Source: Fragum whitleyi (Eukaryota > Mollusca > Bivalvia > Cardiida > Cardiidae). Taken from it: a stretch of 64,000 bases of DNA. Shown here piece after piece: positions 12,601 through 24,600 of the stretch. Under the pieces are notes generated by a model. The model ran no database searches. It was not told where the DNA came from and worked only from the letters and a program-made list of their open reading frames with translations. The DNA lies in contig OX411559.1 of the NCBI GenBank assembly GCA_948146395.1, positions 26,975,208 through 27,039,207 on the forward strand, read 5' to 3'. The position numbers were made by a program, and so were the translations under genes. Within the stretch, counting starts at the first letter, position 1; each line of letters opens with the position of its first letter.

Positions 12601-15600
12601 TAATTTGGATATTAGGGTATTGATTTTGTTTTATTCACTATCTATAGAGTAGCCATATCTAAATTAAGATTGTCAAATAGAAACCAAAACATTGTAACTT
12701 CAGCTCATTTACAGAAAAGAAAGATCCTAATCAGGGTGTTCAATACACAGGCTTTCCTTGGTGATCATACATTGACAAACACTCATGATATAACAAGAGC
12801 TGTCACTGTAAGATGACAATGCCCCCGACACCGCTTTGATAGTAATAAGGAAGTTATGGCCAATGTTAAAGTTTTTGGACGGAATGACGGACGGACGGAC
12901 GGACAGACGGACGGACAGACGGACGGACGGACAAGTCAAATTTATTATGCCTCCCTATCGGGGGCATAAAAAGAGTAATATTTACTGCAAATAATTGCAT
13001 GATAAAAGCGATTTCTTACAATTTTCACCTTGTGCCCATTGTGGATTCAATTCAACTTGCAAATTATTTAAAATTACAATAGTCCATTTTTTCATCTAGC
13101 ATGTAAGGGGTTGGTACTAACATGGATCTATGATGATGTTGAGAAAACAAATTTCTCTAATTCTTTCTGATCATCTGTGGAGAGCTTTTGGGCGCATTTA
13201 AATTTGATGACTAAATGCAGTAAATACTTGGTTTTGTTATAATATAGCCAGGTTATGAGGTTGAATCTTTCCTTGATTTTGTTTTGAACTTTATTTAATC
13301 TTAACTTCGATGCTTTTGGTGTCAAGATACCGACAATCTAAATACATACCTGGATCCATGTTGATCTTGAGAAAACTCGACCACGTGGTTAACCAAATCC
13401 TTCAGCTGGAGATTCGGAATACGATTGTTACGAAAATCTTCCAACAACCGGCTACGTCCTGTCACCTCTTTTGACAAACTACTGCAAAGATTAACAACAA
13501 TTTTGCTAAACTTTAATTTTAAACTGTGGCTCCTGTCTCTTTAAATGTACACAGTGTGTTAAAAGCAATAAATTAAGAACCTTTTATTTCAAAGCCACTT
13601 TATAAGAAACATGTCTTTAATAAAAGCCAAAATTTGAATTGATTGATTCAATGGATTGATTCAATGGAGTTTTACGCCGCTTTCAACATTTTTTCAGTTA
13701 TATCACGGCGGCTGGAGCACCTAACAATGGTTTCCTGGTATCTCTCTCACCAGTACAACCATCACATCCTTTCCTAGCCTCCAGCTAGTTAAGAGTGACG
13801 TCCCTTGAGATGGTTGTTTATTTTTTGAAGAAGAAATTTGAAAATGAAAAATCAATTTAATTTGAAACAGAGAGAGCAGTATAGCCTGAAATTTTCAAGG
13901 TGACTATCGGAAATACCAAACATTGATTTTACGGAAGATTGGAACATTTTGACTTTTATTTAAAATGCTGTAGTGAGTTGAAAAGTTTCAATAGAACTAT
14001 ATAGTAACCAGTGAACCATAACCAGTGATTGAATTTCGTTTATCACGAGCGGGTCACGCCCAATATTTAATTGAGGCCCGTCATGGGTGTTTCCATTGAA
14101 CAATATCGGAGTAGAATAGGTTGTTTTTCACAACCCACGCTGAAAAACAGAACAACTTTCAGCAATGGTGCATTCACGAGATATCAATTCTTGTCTCTGA
14201 CTATAAGGATTATACTTTTCATGTTGCTCGCAGCCGAAGGAATCGAAATGAATCCAGGGCCTAGATCAAAGGGGGGATCAAAGGGAGGTAATTCGGCGAC
14301 ACCAGTAATTCGTCAATATAGAAGAGGTGCTGGGAGAGGTTCTACTAATCAAGAAACCACAAACCATAATCCCGACCATACTCCCAATGCACAAAACCGT
14401 TCCTCAAGGTCAGGAAATCCCAATGTGAGTATGCATGCCGATAACAGACAGCCGACCAGAGAGCAATCTACTATTAATGATTGGTTCAGTAATTCGCATG
14501 CTTCATCTTTATCCCAGGATAAGACACAAACTGTAAAACGCCCTACCCCAAACCCTACCCAAAACTACCAAGATGAAGGTGAGGTAACACAATCAGATCG
14601 TGACGAGGAATCCGAAAGTGAAGGTTTTGAAACGAGCGATGAGCAAAATGTTAACTCTACAGAAAATTCCAATATACCGATTAGCATCCTACTCGACATC
14701 CAAAAAAGTGTGAAAAGACTTGATAAAAAATTCGATAAAATGGAGAAGAGTATTAAGGATTTGAAAAAGGAAAACAGAGAAATGAAAGCACAAAATGCCG
14801 AACTAAAAGACAGTGTTGAAAAATTACAAAGCACAGTAAATGATCTCAACGAACAGAATATTATTTTGTCTAATAAATTTGAGAGCCTAGAAAACCAGTC
14901 AAGGAGAGAAAACCTTAAGTTTTACAATATCACAGAAAACAATGGTGAAACTTGGGATGACACAGAAGGAAAAGTGAGGCAGTATATCCATCACGACCTT
15001 AAACTTGACGCCAGTCAAATAAGTATTGAGAGAGCACACCGACTCCCTGGAAAATACAAACCGAGGCCTGTGATAGTTAAATTCTCTTTTTATAAGGACA
15101 AAGAGAGAATTTTAAGAACATATAGGGAAATAGTTAAGGCAAAACGAAATAGTGATCAACAGGCACATGAACAGCATCAGACCGAAACCGTACATGTCGG
15201 AGAGGACTTCTCAGAACGTGTGAGGAAAAAACGCGCTTTACTCTATCCCTTTATGAAGGAATCGATTGACTCAGGCAAAAAGGCATTCCTGAAACATGAT
15301 AAACTTTCTATAGATGGTAAATTGTATACTTTCGATACAACAAGCAACCAGCCAGTTCCATATCCTGCCGCTCGAGATTAGCATACGGGCCATGGCTCAG
15401 TGTCGATAAACAATGATGAAAATAAACTTCATGATCTTCTTACATTAAATATATGTTGTTGGAATATAGAGGGTCTTTCTAAGTTTCATAATGACAGCGT
15501 CTTTCAGAATTACTGTTCAAAGTTTAATATCATCGGGTTTTGCGAAACCTGGGGAATTAAAGGTCAAAGTACTTTTGAAAATTTACTACCAGGATACACT

Positions 15601-18600
15601 TCATTTGATAATATGAGGTATAAAAAAACGTCGGCATACAGAGGTTCAGGAGGTGTGTCCGTTTTTATCAAAAACGGTTTAATTAGATCCAATCGGTTTC
15701 ATCGTATATTTGAAAACTATGAGGATTGTGTAATTTTATATTTTGATAGTAAACATTTGTCAAACATTGATAATGATATAATATTTATATTCACATATAT
15801 TTCTCCAGAATATTCTTCTATATACGATCATGCTAATAATAATGGTATAGATTTATTAAACTCAAAATTGCAATCTATTACTACTACATACCCCAACGCT
15901 CATTTATTCCTGTGTGGCGATTTTAACGCCAGAGTAAAAGATTTTCAAGATTTTATAGATCACGATAATTTAAAACACATTTGACGATAATATTCCGTAT
16001 CCATCGGATCATTTTAGTCTTCCTAAAAGATCAGTGGATACTGAATATAATCGGTTCGGAAAGTCGCTGATTGACCTCTGTTGTATTTATGATATCCACT
16101 TCTTAAATGGTCGCTTTGATGGGGATTACAATAGACAGTATACTTGTATTGCAAATAACGGGGCAAGTACCGTAGATTTTATACTTTGTTTATTTCAATT
16201 TGTGTATAACTTTTTTGTCTTAGAAAATGATGTATCAGTTCATTTCCCTATCTATTGTATAATGAATTTTCAATACGCGAATACTTCAGTTTCGAACAGT
16301 AACGGTGGTTTGTTACTTCCCTTTGATATATACAAATGGAAAAATGACAAAATTCCTATTTTTTCAGATAATTTTAGGAAATTATATACTCAATTTCAAT
16401 ATATTGATTCAAATATGAATGATGCCTTATACATACAGGAGATTTTGAAGTCATTCAACATTATTCACGCGAAGTCAGCTTCTGCCTCAAAAATGTTAAG
16501 TTATACAAGAAAACAATATAAATCCCAATCCACGTGGTGGGATAAAGAGTGCACACGTACTAAAATCAAAACTAACAGAGTGCTCCGTCGCTTTCGTTTG
16601 ACTGGGTATATATCTGATTTACGATGTTACAAACTATGTAGGAATAAATCAAAGTACGTATACCGACAGAAGAAATATTCCTTTAAACGAAAGCTGAAAG
16701 ACGACTTGATCAAAAGTAGGTCAAACGCAAGAAAGTTTTGGTCAATTTTGAAATCGTGTAACGTTACTCGTAAGGATACGTTGATATCATCGTCGATTTT
16801 ATATAACCATTTCAAGCAAATTTTTGAAAACAATTTATCATTGGAAGATTTCGACTCTTCATTTCTAGAAAATTTCCGTGTCAATAGAAATTGTGATGAA
16901 TTGAATTCACCAATATCTCAATATGAAATTTCAAAGAGTATTAAATCCTTTAAACCTAACAAATCTCCTGGTCCAGACGGTATACCGATGGAGATGTATA
17001 AACACACACTCAATTCTATTTTACCGTTTTTGCAAACACTTTTTAATAAAATATTTGAAACAGGTGAGTTCCCTGAAACATGGGGTCGCAGTATTATAAC
17101 ACCATTACATAAAAAAGGTCCATTAATGGACCCAAATAACTACCGCGGTATTTCACTCATAGACTCAATCTGTAAAATTTTTATACAGATATTAAATATT
17201 CGATTAACGAATTGGTGTGATGATAATAATGTGATTCATGAATCACAAGCAGGTTTCAGGAAAAGCTATTCTACTGTTGATAATATATTCGTTCTAATGT
17301 CCTTAATCCAAAAATATTTATCTAAACGTCGTGGTAGATTCTATTGCATATTCGTTGATTTTAAAAGGGCATTTGATAGTATTAGACATGACAAACTTTG
17401 CGAAGCATTGGATCGAAACGGGATAAGTGGAAATTTTATGCAATTATTCAAATCCATGTACAGCAAATTAAGTTCTAGTGTTAAAATTGACGGTAAATTG
17501 ACACCCTACTTCAAATGTTCAATTGGTACCAGACAAGGCTGTGTGTCAAGTCCAAAACTCTTCTCTATATTTATTAATGATTTTGCGAACTATGTCAATA
17601 GCCCTAGTGAACGTGGAATCTTTGTCTCAGATGAAATAAGTGACGTCAATATTTTAATGTTTGCTGATGATGTAGCTAGTTTTTCTGATACAGTGGTGCA
17701 GCTACAACGCCAAATAAACCAAATTGAACAATTTAGTAAAGGAGTTGGACTAGAAATTAACCTCGATAAGACCAAAATTATGGTTTTTAGAAACGGTGGT
17801 GTACTTAAACAAACAGAAAAATGGTATTATGACTGTAATCTTGTTGAAATAGTTCCTTTCTATAAATATTTAGGTGTCTATTTTTCAAGTCGATTGTCTT
17901 GGTCTAAAACCCACCAAATGCTCTCTTTACAAGCCAGGAAAGTAATGAATTATATTTTACGCTTACGTAACCATTTCGGACCCCTACAAGTTAATGATAT
18001 GTTTAAAATTTTCGACGCTACTGTCAAGCCTATATTATGCTATGGGTCTCAAATTTGGGGGTATCAGTATGCTGAAAAAATTGAAAAGGTACAAATTCAA
18101 TTTTGTAAAAGATTGTGTTATCTCTCTCAAAATACCTGCGACTTTTTTGCGTTAGGAGAATGTGGACGTTTGCCACTTTGTACTTTCTACATCCCAAACT
18201 GCATTAAATATTGGTTAAGTGTTCTCCAAATGAATAGCAATAGGTATCCAAAGCAATGCTATTACATGTTACTGCAACAGGAGGAATCTGGTAGGGTAAA
18301 CTGGACAACGCATATAAAAAATCTTCTTTACACTTACGGTTTTGGTTACGCTTGGATAGTTCAAGACGTAGGTAATGATGCAGAATTCTTAAAAATCTTT
18401 ACTGATAGGATTAAACTGTGTTTTAAGCAACAATGGCAATCAGAATTAAGTGATTCTCATAAATCAAAGCATTACCAACATTTTAAATCCACCCTAAACC
18501 CAGAATTTTACCTCAGTATTAACTTGTCGTATATATTGCAGAAATCTTTAGCAAACTTTCGATGTTCTTCACACGATCTGATGATTGAAAAGGGTCGATA

Positions 18601-21600
18601 TTTATCTATTGATCCAGAACTTAGGTTTTGCCCAGTTTGTAAAATTCATAATATTTCAATAGTTGAAGATGAGTATCATTTCTTTTTCGAGTGTTCTTTA
18701 TATGAAAATTTAAGGAAGAAATACTTCAAAACATATTGGCTTAATAACAGAACTTCATTCATGTTCTATAGTATTCTTAATATGAAATCAGAAGACTGTA
18801 TTTATAAAGTGTCAAAATTTCTGGTAGAAGCATTTACGCTACGAAGAGACGTACTTAATGAACTCGTATAGTATTCTGTATATCAAAGTTTGCATACTAT
18901 TATACATAATCATAGGTAATCACAATACATAAAATGGTATTTGTTTCTGAACTGTTTCTATGAATGTAACAGTATTTCTCATGACTATATATTAATAATA
19001 ATAACCGCAAAGATAATAATCTTGATATTCTCATTTGTAATGATTTGGTCACTCTTGTTATTAACAAAATTGTTAAATATTGTATGTATCATGGGCCGAT
19101 GGCCTTAAATACTGAATAAAATATGTCTATGTCTATGCTGCTATCTCACATAGGTCTACGATTATCAACCCATTGGTGAGAGCCAAAATTTGAATTAATC
19201 TTCAGATAAGAACAAAAGTTTTGTTTATTAGTCTCAGAGAACATTAGCTTATAAGTTATTAGCTTCATCATTTAATAATATTCTTAACTATGGCATCATA
19301 CAATACTCAGCAAAGCTAGTCTATATTCATTGTACCAATTACTCCCATAAGAGGTGTCAGTTATATAGGTAATCATCTGCCATTAATAATTGAACAGTGT
19401 CCATTCTAGGAGGGGGGGGGGGGGGGGCGGTGCCCATTTAGCATAGTTTTGAAGCCACCCACCCCTTTTTTAATTTTTTTTCTTTTTTACAAAGAGAAAG
19501 AACAAATATTCCCACTTTTTAACAATTTTAATGATTTTCAACAAAGTTCCCTCCTACCCTGTGAGACCTAAAATAGACACTGAATAAAGTATGAAGCTAA
19601 ACATTATTTTTAACATTATTTCAGTTTCATGGAGTTGGATGGTGACCTTGATTTTACCCAATTTCCCTTACTGTTGCAACATCTAAACTGGGCCCAAACT
19701 TCTAAGCATATGTATGTATGTTCAAATGTCGAGAACACTTTTTTCAACCATTATAATAACCATAGAATTAAGAGCACATAATGTTGCCTATTGGCTAGAA
19801 CTACTAGGAGACTAAGAGTTTTTATACATACATAGACAAGATCATTAGATCACAAAATTTCAATGACAGTGATAGAATTAAACTGAATAGAAGAAGAATA
19901 AAACAATTTTTTGTCAATTTTAATGCAATTTCATTAATATTATTTTTTTTTTACAACAAAGTGCAAACAAAAGACTTTTGCATGTATATATTAAGGTAGT
20001 GGACCTGTTATAGTTTTGCGTTTTCTAAAAAGTAATGAAATTTAACAGTGTTAACCGAGGTTTCCTAATGATTTTCATTATGAAACCTTGGTCAACATTT
20101 TGAAAGATCATTATGTTCCAAAATGTTGCGAAACTATTACAGAGCCACTACCTTAAAGCAACACAATTATAAAACAAGACAAATTGTGAGGAATTGAAAC
20201 AAAGGACCTTGTAGCTCTATGCCCATCAGTTTCTGTGGGTGCATAAAATCTTTTAAAGGCATCATACAAACTAGAACTGTCGCAAAGCGGACTAATACCC
20301 CCCACAAGCGCTTTGTCAGAATGCAAGTGCTATTAGTGCATGATGTGTTTGTAACTAATATTGAGGTCATATGTAGCATTTGCATGAAGTTATATGATTC
20401 TGGGTCGCTTGGTTTTTGAGTTAAGAGTCCAGAAATGAAAATTGAACAAAAATTGACTGTGACATTGACCTTTGACCTATATGACCCAAAAACAAAAGGG
20501 CACTTGCTTGGATCATAAGCAACATTTGCATAAAGTTTCATGCTTGTAGGTCACTTGGTTCTCAAGTTAGAGTCCGGAAACGAAAATTGAACAAAATTTA
20601 CTGTGACCTTGACCTTTGACCTACGTAACCCAAAAACAATAGGGCACTTCCTTGGGTCATAAGGAACATTTGGATAAAGTTTCATGATTGTAGGCCACTT
20701 GGTTCTGGAGTTAGAGTCCGGAAATGAAAATTGAACTAAGACTGACTGTGACCTTGACCTTTGACCTACATGACCCAAAAAACAATAGGGCACTTCCTTA
20801 GGTCATAAGGAACATTTGTATAAAGTTTCATGATTGTAGGTCATTTGGTTCTCGAGTTAGAGTCCGGAAACGAAAAGGTCTACGGACGGACGGACGGGTG
20901 GACGGACGGACAGACATGGTGAAACCAATATACCCCCCTCTACTTCGTAGGTGGGGGGTATAAATATTAGCAAAGCTAGTTTATATTCACTGTACCAAGT
21001 ACTCCCATAAGAGGTGTCAGTTATATAGGTAGTCATCTGCCCTTGAAGAAAATTTTCAGGAATTTAAATCACTTTTTCACTGACTTAAAAAAAACCTTTG
21101 TCTTTAGAAATATGATGACCGACAAGTGCAAAGCAATATAAACCTCTTCTTCGAAGGGGGGCATAAATCATAACCAGGGGTATGGAATTCCCATGCATGG
21201 ATTTTCTGATGTAGATAAGTACATTTTTCAAGGCTACTTGTCTGTGGCCAAGTAAAAACCATGGAAATGGAAATAGGAATGGTACTAAAAAGATAGAGAT
21301 TAACTAAAACTGCCGCAAAGCGGACTGATACCCCCCATCGGGGCTTTGTCTAACCAGGGCAATTTTCCAGAATAAGTGTTTTCAGTACATGATCTAACAA
21401 AAAAAACATACTTTTGCACAGACTCTGACCAGAGGCTTTACAAAACTTTCTGTAACGAGTTTGTAAAACACTAATGCCCCCCCCCCCCCTAAAAGCATAT
21501 CAACAGCCTATTCTTTGTCCACCAACAAAGGGCAATATCTCACAAAATATGCACTTGTGCACTTCACTTCTCAATGAGATTCTAGCTTGTATACTTTGAG

Positions 21601-24600
21601 ATGTGCTCTGGACAAAACAAGAGCCGTCAGAGACAGATTATGCTCCCCGAATAAGGCATTGTCACAAAAACAAGCGCCATGTTGGACATGGACATCCCCC
21701 GCCACAAAAGCTTGATAGTAAACTGAAGCCTAATGGATTAAAGATTCTTTTGTACTGTCAGAGATTTACCTCCTATTAAATCTAAGTATTAAAAATAACA
21801 AAGGGCAATAAATCCAAAATTATGCAAGCAAGAGTTATAGTTCTGGTGTATTGCACTTCTCCTCCATGAGATCTATCCACCCATAAACTTTCAAGTTGAT
21901 AGCTATTATACTTTGGGAGATATGCTCCAGACAAAATCTAAGTATCAAAATTAACAAAGGGCAACAACTCCGAAATTATGCAAGTAAGAGTTGTAGTTCT
22001 TGTGCACTGCACTTCTCCTCCATGAGATCTATCCACCCATAAAGTTTCAAGTTGATAGCTACTATACTTTAGGAGATATGCTCCAGACAAAATCTAAGTA
22101 TTAAAATTAACAAAGGGCAACAACTCCAAAATTATGCAAGTAAGAGTTGTAGTTCTTGTGCACTGCACTTCTCCTCCATGAGATCTATCCACCCATAAAG
22201 TTTCAAGTTGATAGCTATTATACTTTAGGAGATATGCTCCAGATATAATCTAAGTATCAAAAATAACAAAGGGCAATAACTCCAAAATTATGCATGCAAG
22301 AGTTGTAGTCCTTGTGCATAGCACTTCTCCTCCATGAGATCTATCCACCCATAAAGTTTCAAGTTGATAGCTATTATACTTTAGGAGATATGCTCCAGAC
22401 ATAATCTTAGTATCAAAAATAACAAAGGGCAATAACTCCAAAATTATGCAAGCAAGAGTTGTAGTTCTTGTGCACTGCACTTCTCCTCCATAAGATCTAT
22501 CCACCCATAAAGATTCAAGTTGATAGCTATTATACTTCAGGAGATATGCTCGTGGTCGTGATTTGAAAGACTCAAATAAGCCGTTATCTGATACAGCTAA
22601 CATAAAGGTAACAAACATTAAACCCCCTTTTTGCATGACATATTTTCAGACACAAATTTGCTACTCAAATGTGAAATTTCATCAAATTCTGAGCATAAGA
22701 CTAGGAGAAATGAAAGAATAACTGTATTTTACGCGCTAACGTAAAGGTAACAAACATTAAGCCCCATTTTCCCATGATATATATCTTTTTACATTAATTT
22801 CAAATTGTTTATAGTAAAGGGCATCTGATTTGCTACTCAAATATGAATTTTCACTAAATTATGACTGTTAGACTAGGAGAAATTTGGGAAAAACTATTTT
22901 TTACCCTAAGTCCCCTTTTCCCGTGAAGGCCTCAAATCCAAAAACCGTCACAGATGCATCATCACTATATCATAGGGAGTTCACATGGTAAGTTTCATTC
23001 AATTTGGCCCAGGGGTTATGGAGAAATAGGTGGGGACGGACGGACGGACGGAATTACGGACGGACGGACAGACAAAGCGGCGGCTATATGCTCTCCCTTC
23101 GGGGAGCATAAAAACTGTCTACGGAAGGATGGACCCACAAGTGCAAATCATTATACCCTCTCTTCTTCGAAGGGGGTCATAAATACAAACAAGTGCATGT
23201 CGTATTGCGATGCAATACAGGAGTCCCCCACCGGATAACAAAAAATCCTTTCTTATAATATATCTCCTACTTACTAGATCTTCTTCTCAATGAGATCTAC
23301 CAGTGTACAAAGTTTGAAGTTGCTGGATAGAAACAACAAAGGGCAATAACTCAAAAAGTGGACATGGCAGAGTGGACATGGCAGAGTGACAGTTCTTGTA
23401 CATGACACTTGTCCTCAATGATATCTATAAGTGTAGCAAGTTTGCAGTTTCTAGCACTTATGGTTTAGAAGATATGTTCCGGACAAAAATATAGAGGTAA
23501 AAACAACAAAGGGCAATAACTCAAAAAGAGGATGTGGCAGAGTAACAGTTCTTGTACATGACACTTGTCCTCAATGAGATCTATAGGTGTACAAAGTTAA
23601 AAGTTGCTAGCACTTATAGTTTAGGAGATATGATCCGGAAAAGAATTTAAGACTAAAAACAACAAAGGGCAATAACTCAAAAAGTGGACATGGCAGAGTA
23701 ACAGTTCTTGTACATGACACTTGTCCTCGATAAGATCTATCAGTGTACAAATTTTGAAGTTGCTAGCACTTATGGTTTAGGAGATATGATCCAAACAAAA
23801 TTGTAAGGGTAAAAACAACAAAGGGCAATAACTCAAAAAAAGGGCATGGCAGAATAACAGTTCTTGAACATGACACTTGTTCTCAATGAGATCTATAAGT
23901 GTACAAAGTTTGAAGTTGCTAGCACTTATAGTTTAGGAGATATGATCCGGACAAGAATTTAAGGCTAAAAGCAACAAAGGGCAATAACTCAAAAAGTGGG
24001 CATGGCAGAGTTACGGTTCTTGAACATGACACTTCTCCTCAATGAGATCTATAAGTGTACAAAGTTTGAAGTTGCTAGCACAAATAGTTTATGAGATATG
24101 TTCCGGACAAGAATTTAAGGCTAAAAACAACAAAGGGCAATAACTCAAAAAGTGGGCGTGGCAGAGTAACGGTTTTTAAACATGACACTTCTCCTTATTC
24201 AGATCTATAAGTGTACAAAGTTTGAAGTTGCTAGCACATATGGTTTAGAAGATATAGCCCGGACAAAAGTGTGACGGACGGACGGACGGACAGACAGACG
24301 GACGGACGGACGGACGGACGGACAGACGGAATCGAGCAAACCTATAGTCCCCCAACCGGTAACCGGTGGGGGACTAATAAAGGTCTGAACCCTTTTTCTG
24401 ACAGTCGGCATTATTTCCTATTGCATTGTGTGATTTTTTTTAAGGTTGCTTGATGTCTGTCCATCAAACAAAGGCTCGTTTTTGAATCTCCTAATCAAAT
24501 GATCACACATACTAACCTTCTAGATTGCATGGTTCGGCCTGGAAACAAGGACCCAAAAATCCCACTTGTCCCCACAGAGCCACTCCTGAACTTAGCCTCA

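Larger units (their letters stand above)
13787..19136 (+). mobile_element. full-length non-LTR retrotransposon (LINE), 5.35 kb
   Basis: Inserted in a SINE whose two halves abut it (short target duplication GCT). Layout: 5' UTR 13787-14082, ORF1 14083-15381, ORF2 15382-18871 in two frames, then a 265-bp 3' UTR with a GGCCGATGGCC hairpin ending in an ATGTCTATGTCTATG tail in place of poly(A). ORF1 is L1-like (coiled coil plus RRM); ORF2 has an APE-type endonuclease, RT and a CCHC finger, with no RNase H recognised. The clade is not resolved by eye (CR1/L1-like). Confidence 0.9.

Noticed and set aside
14565..14849. Minus-strand 94-codon open frame
   Set aside because: It is the antisense of the LINE ORF1 coiled coil.
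16034..16036. GTG at 16,034 as a true start of the RT protein
   Set aside because: The frame is open upstream to the frameshift and includes endonuclease sequence; the codon is internal.
19410..19428. Long G run as a G-quadruplex element
   Set aside because: A single uninterrupted G tract in a MITE copy; the sister copy at 39,440 has only GGGG, so it is most likely slippage or sequencing expansion.
24205..24411. Open frames translating to [19 protein letters not shown] proteins (also at 1733, 5333, 7347, 12727, 22954, 62573)
   Set aside because: These are translations of the (ACGG)n microsatellite and flanking HINE hairpins, in either strand, with no conserved protein content.
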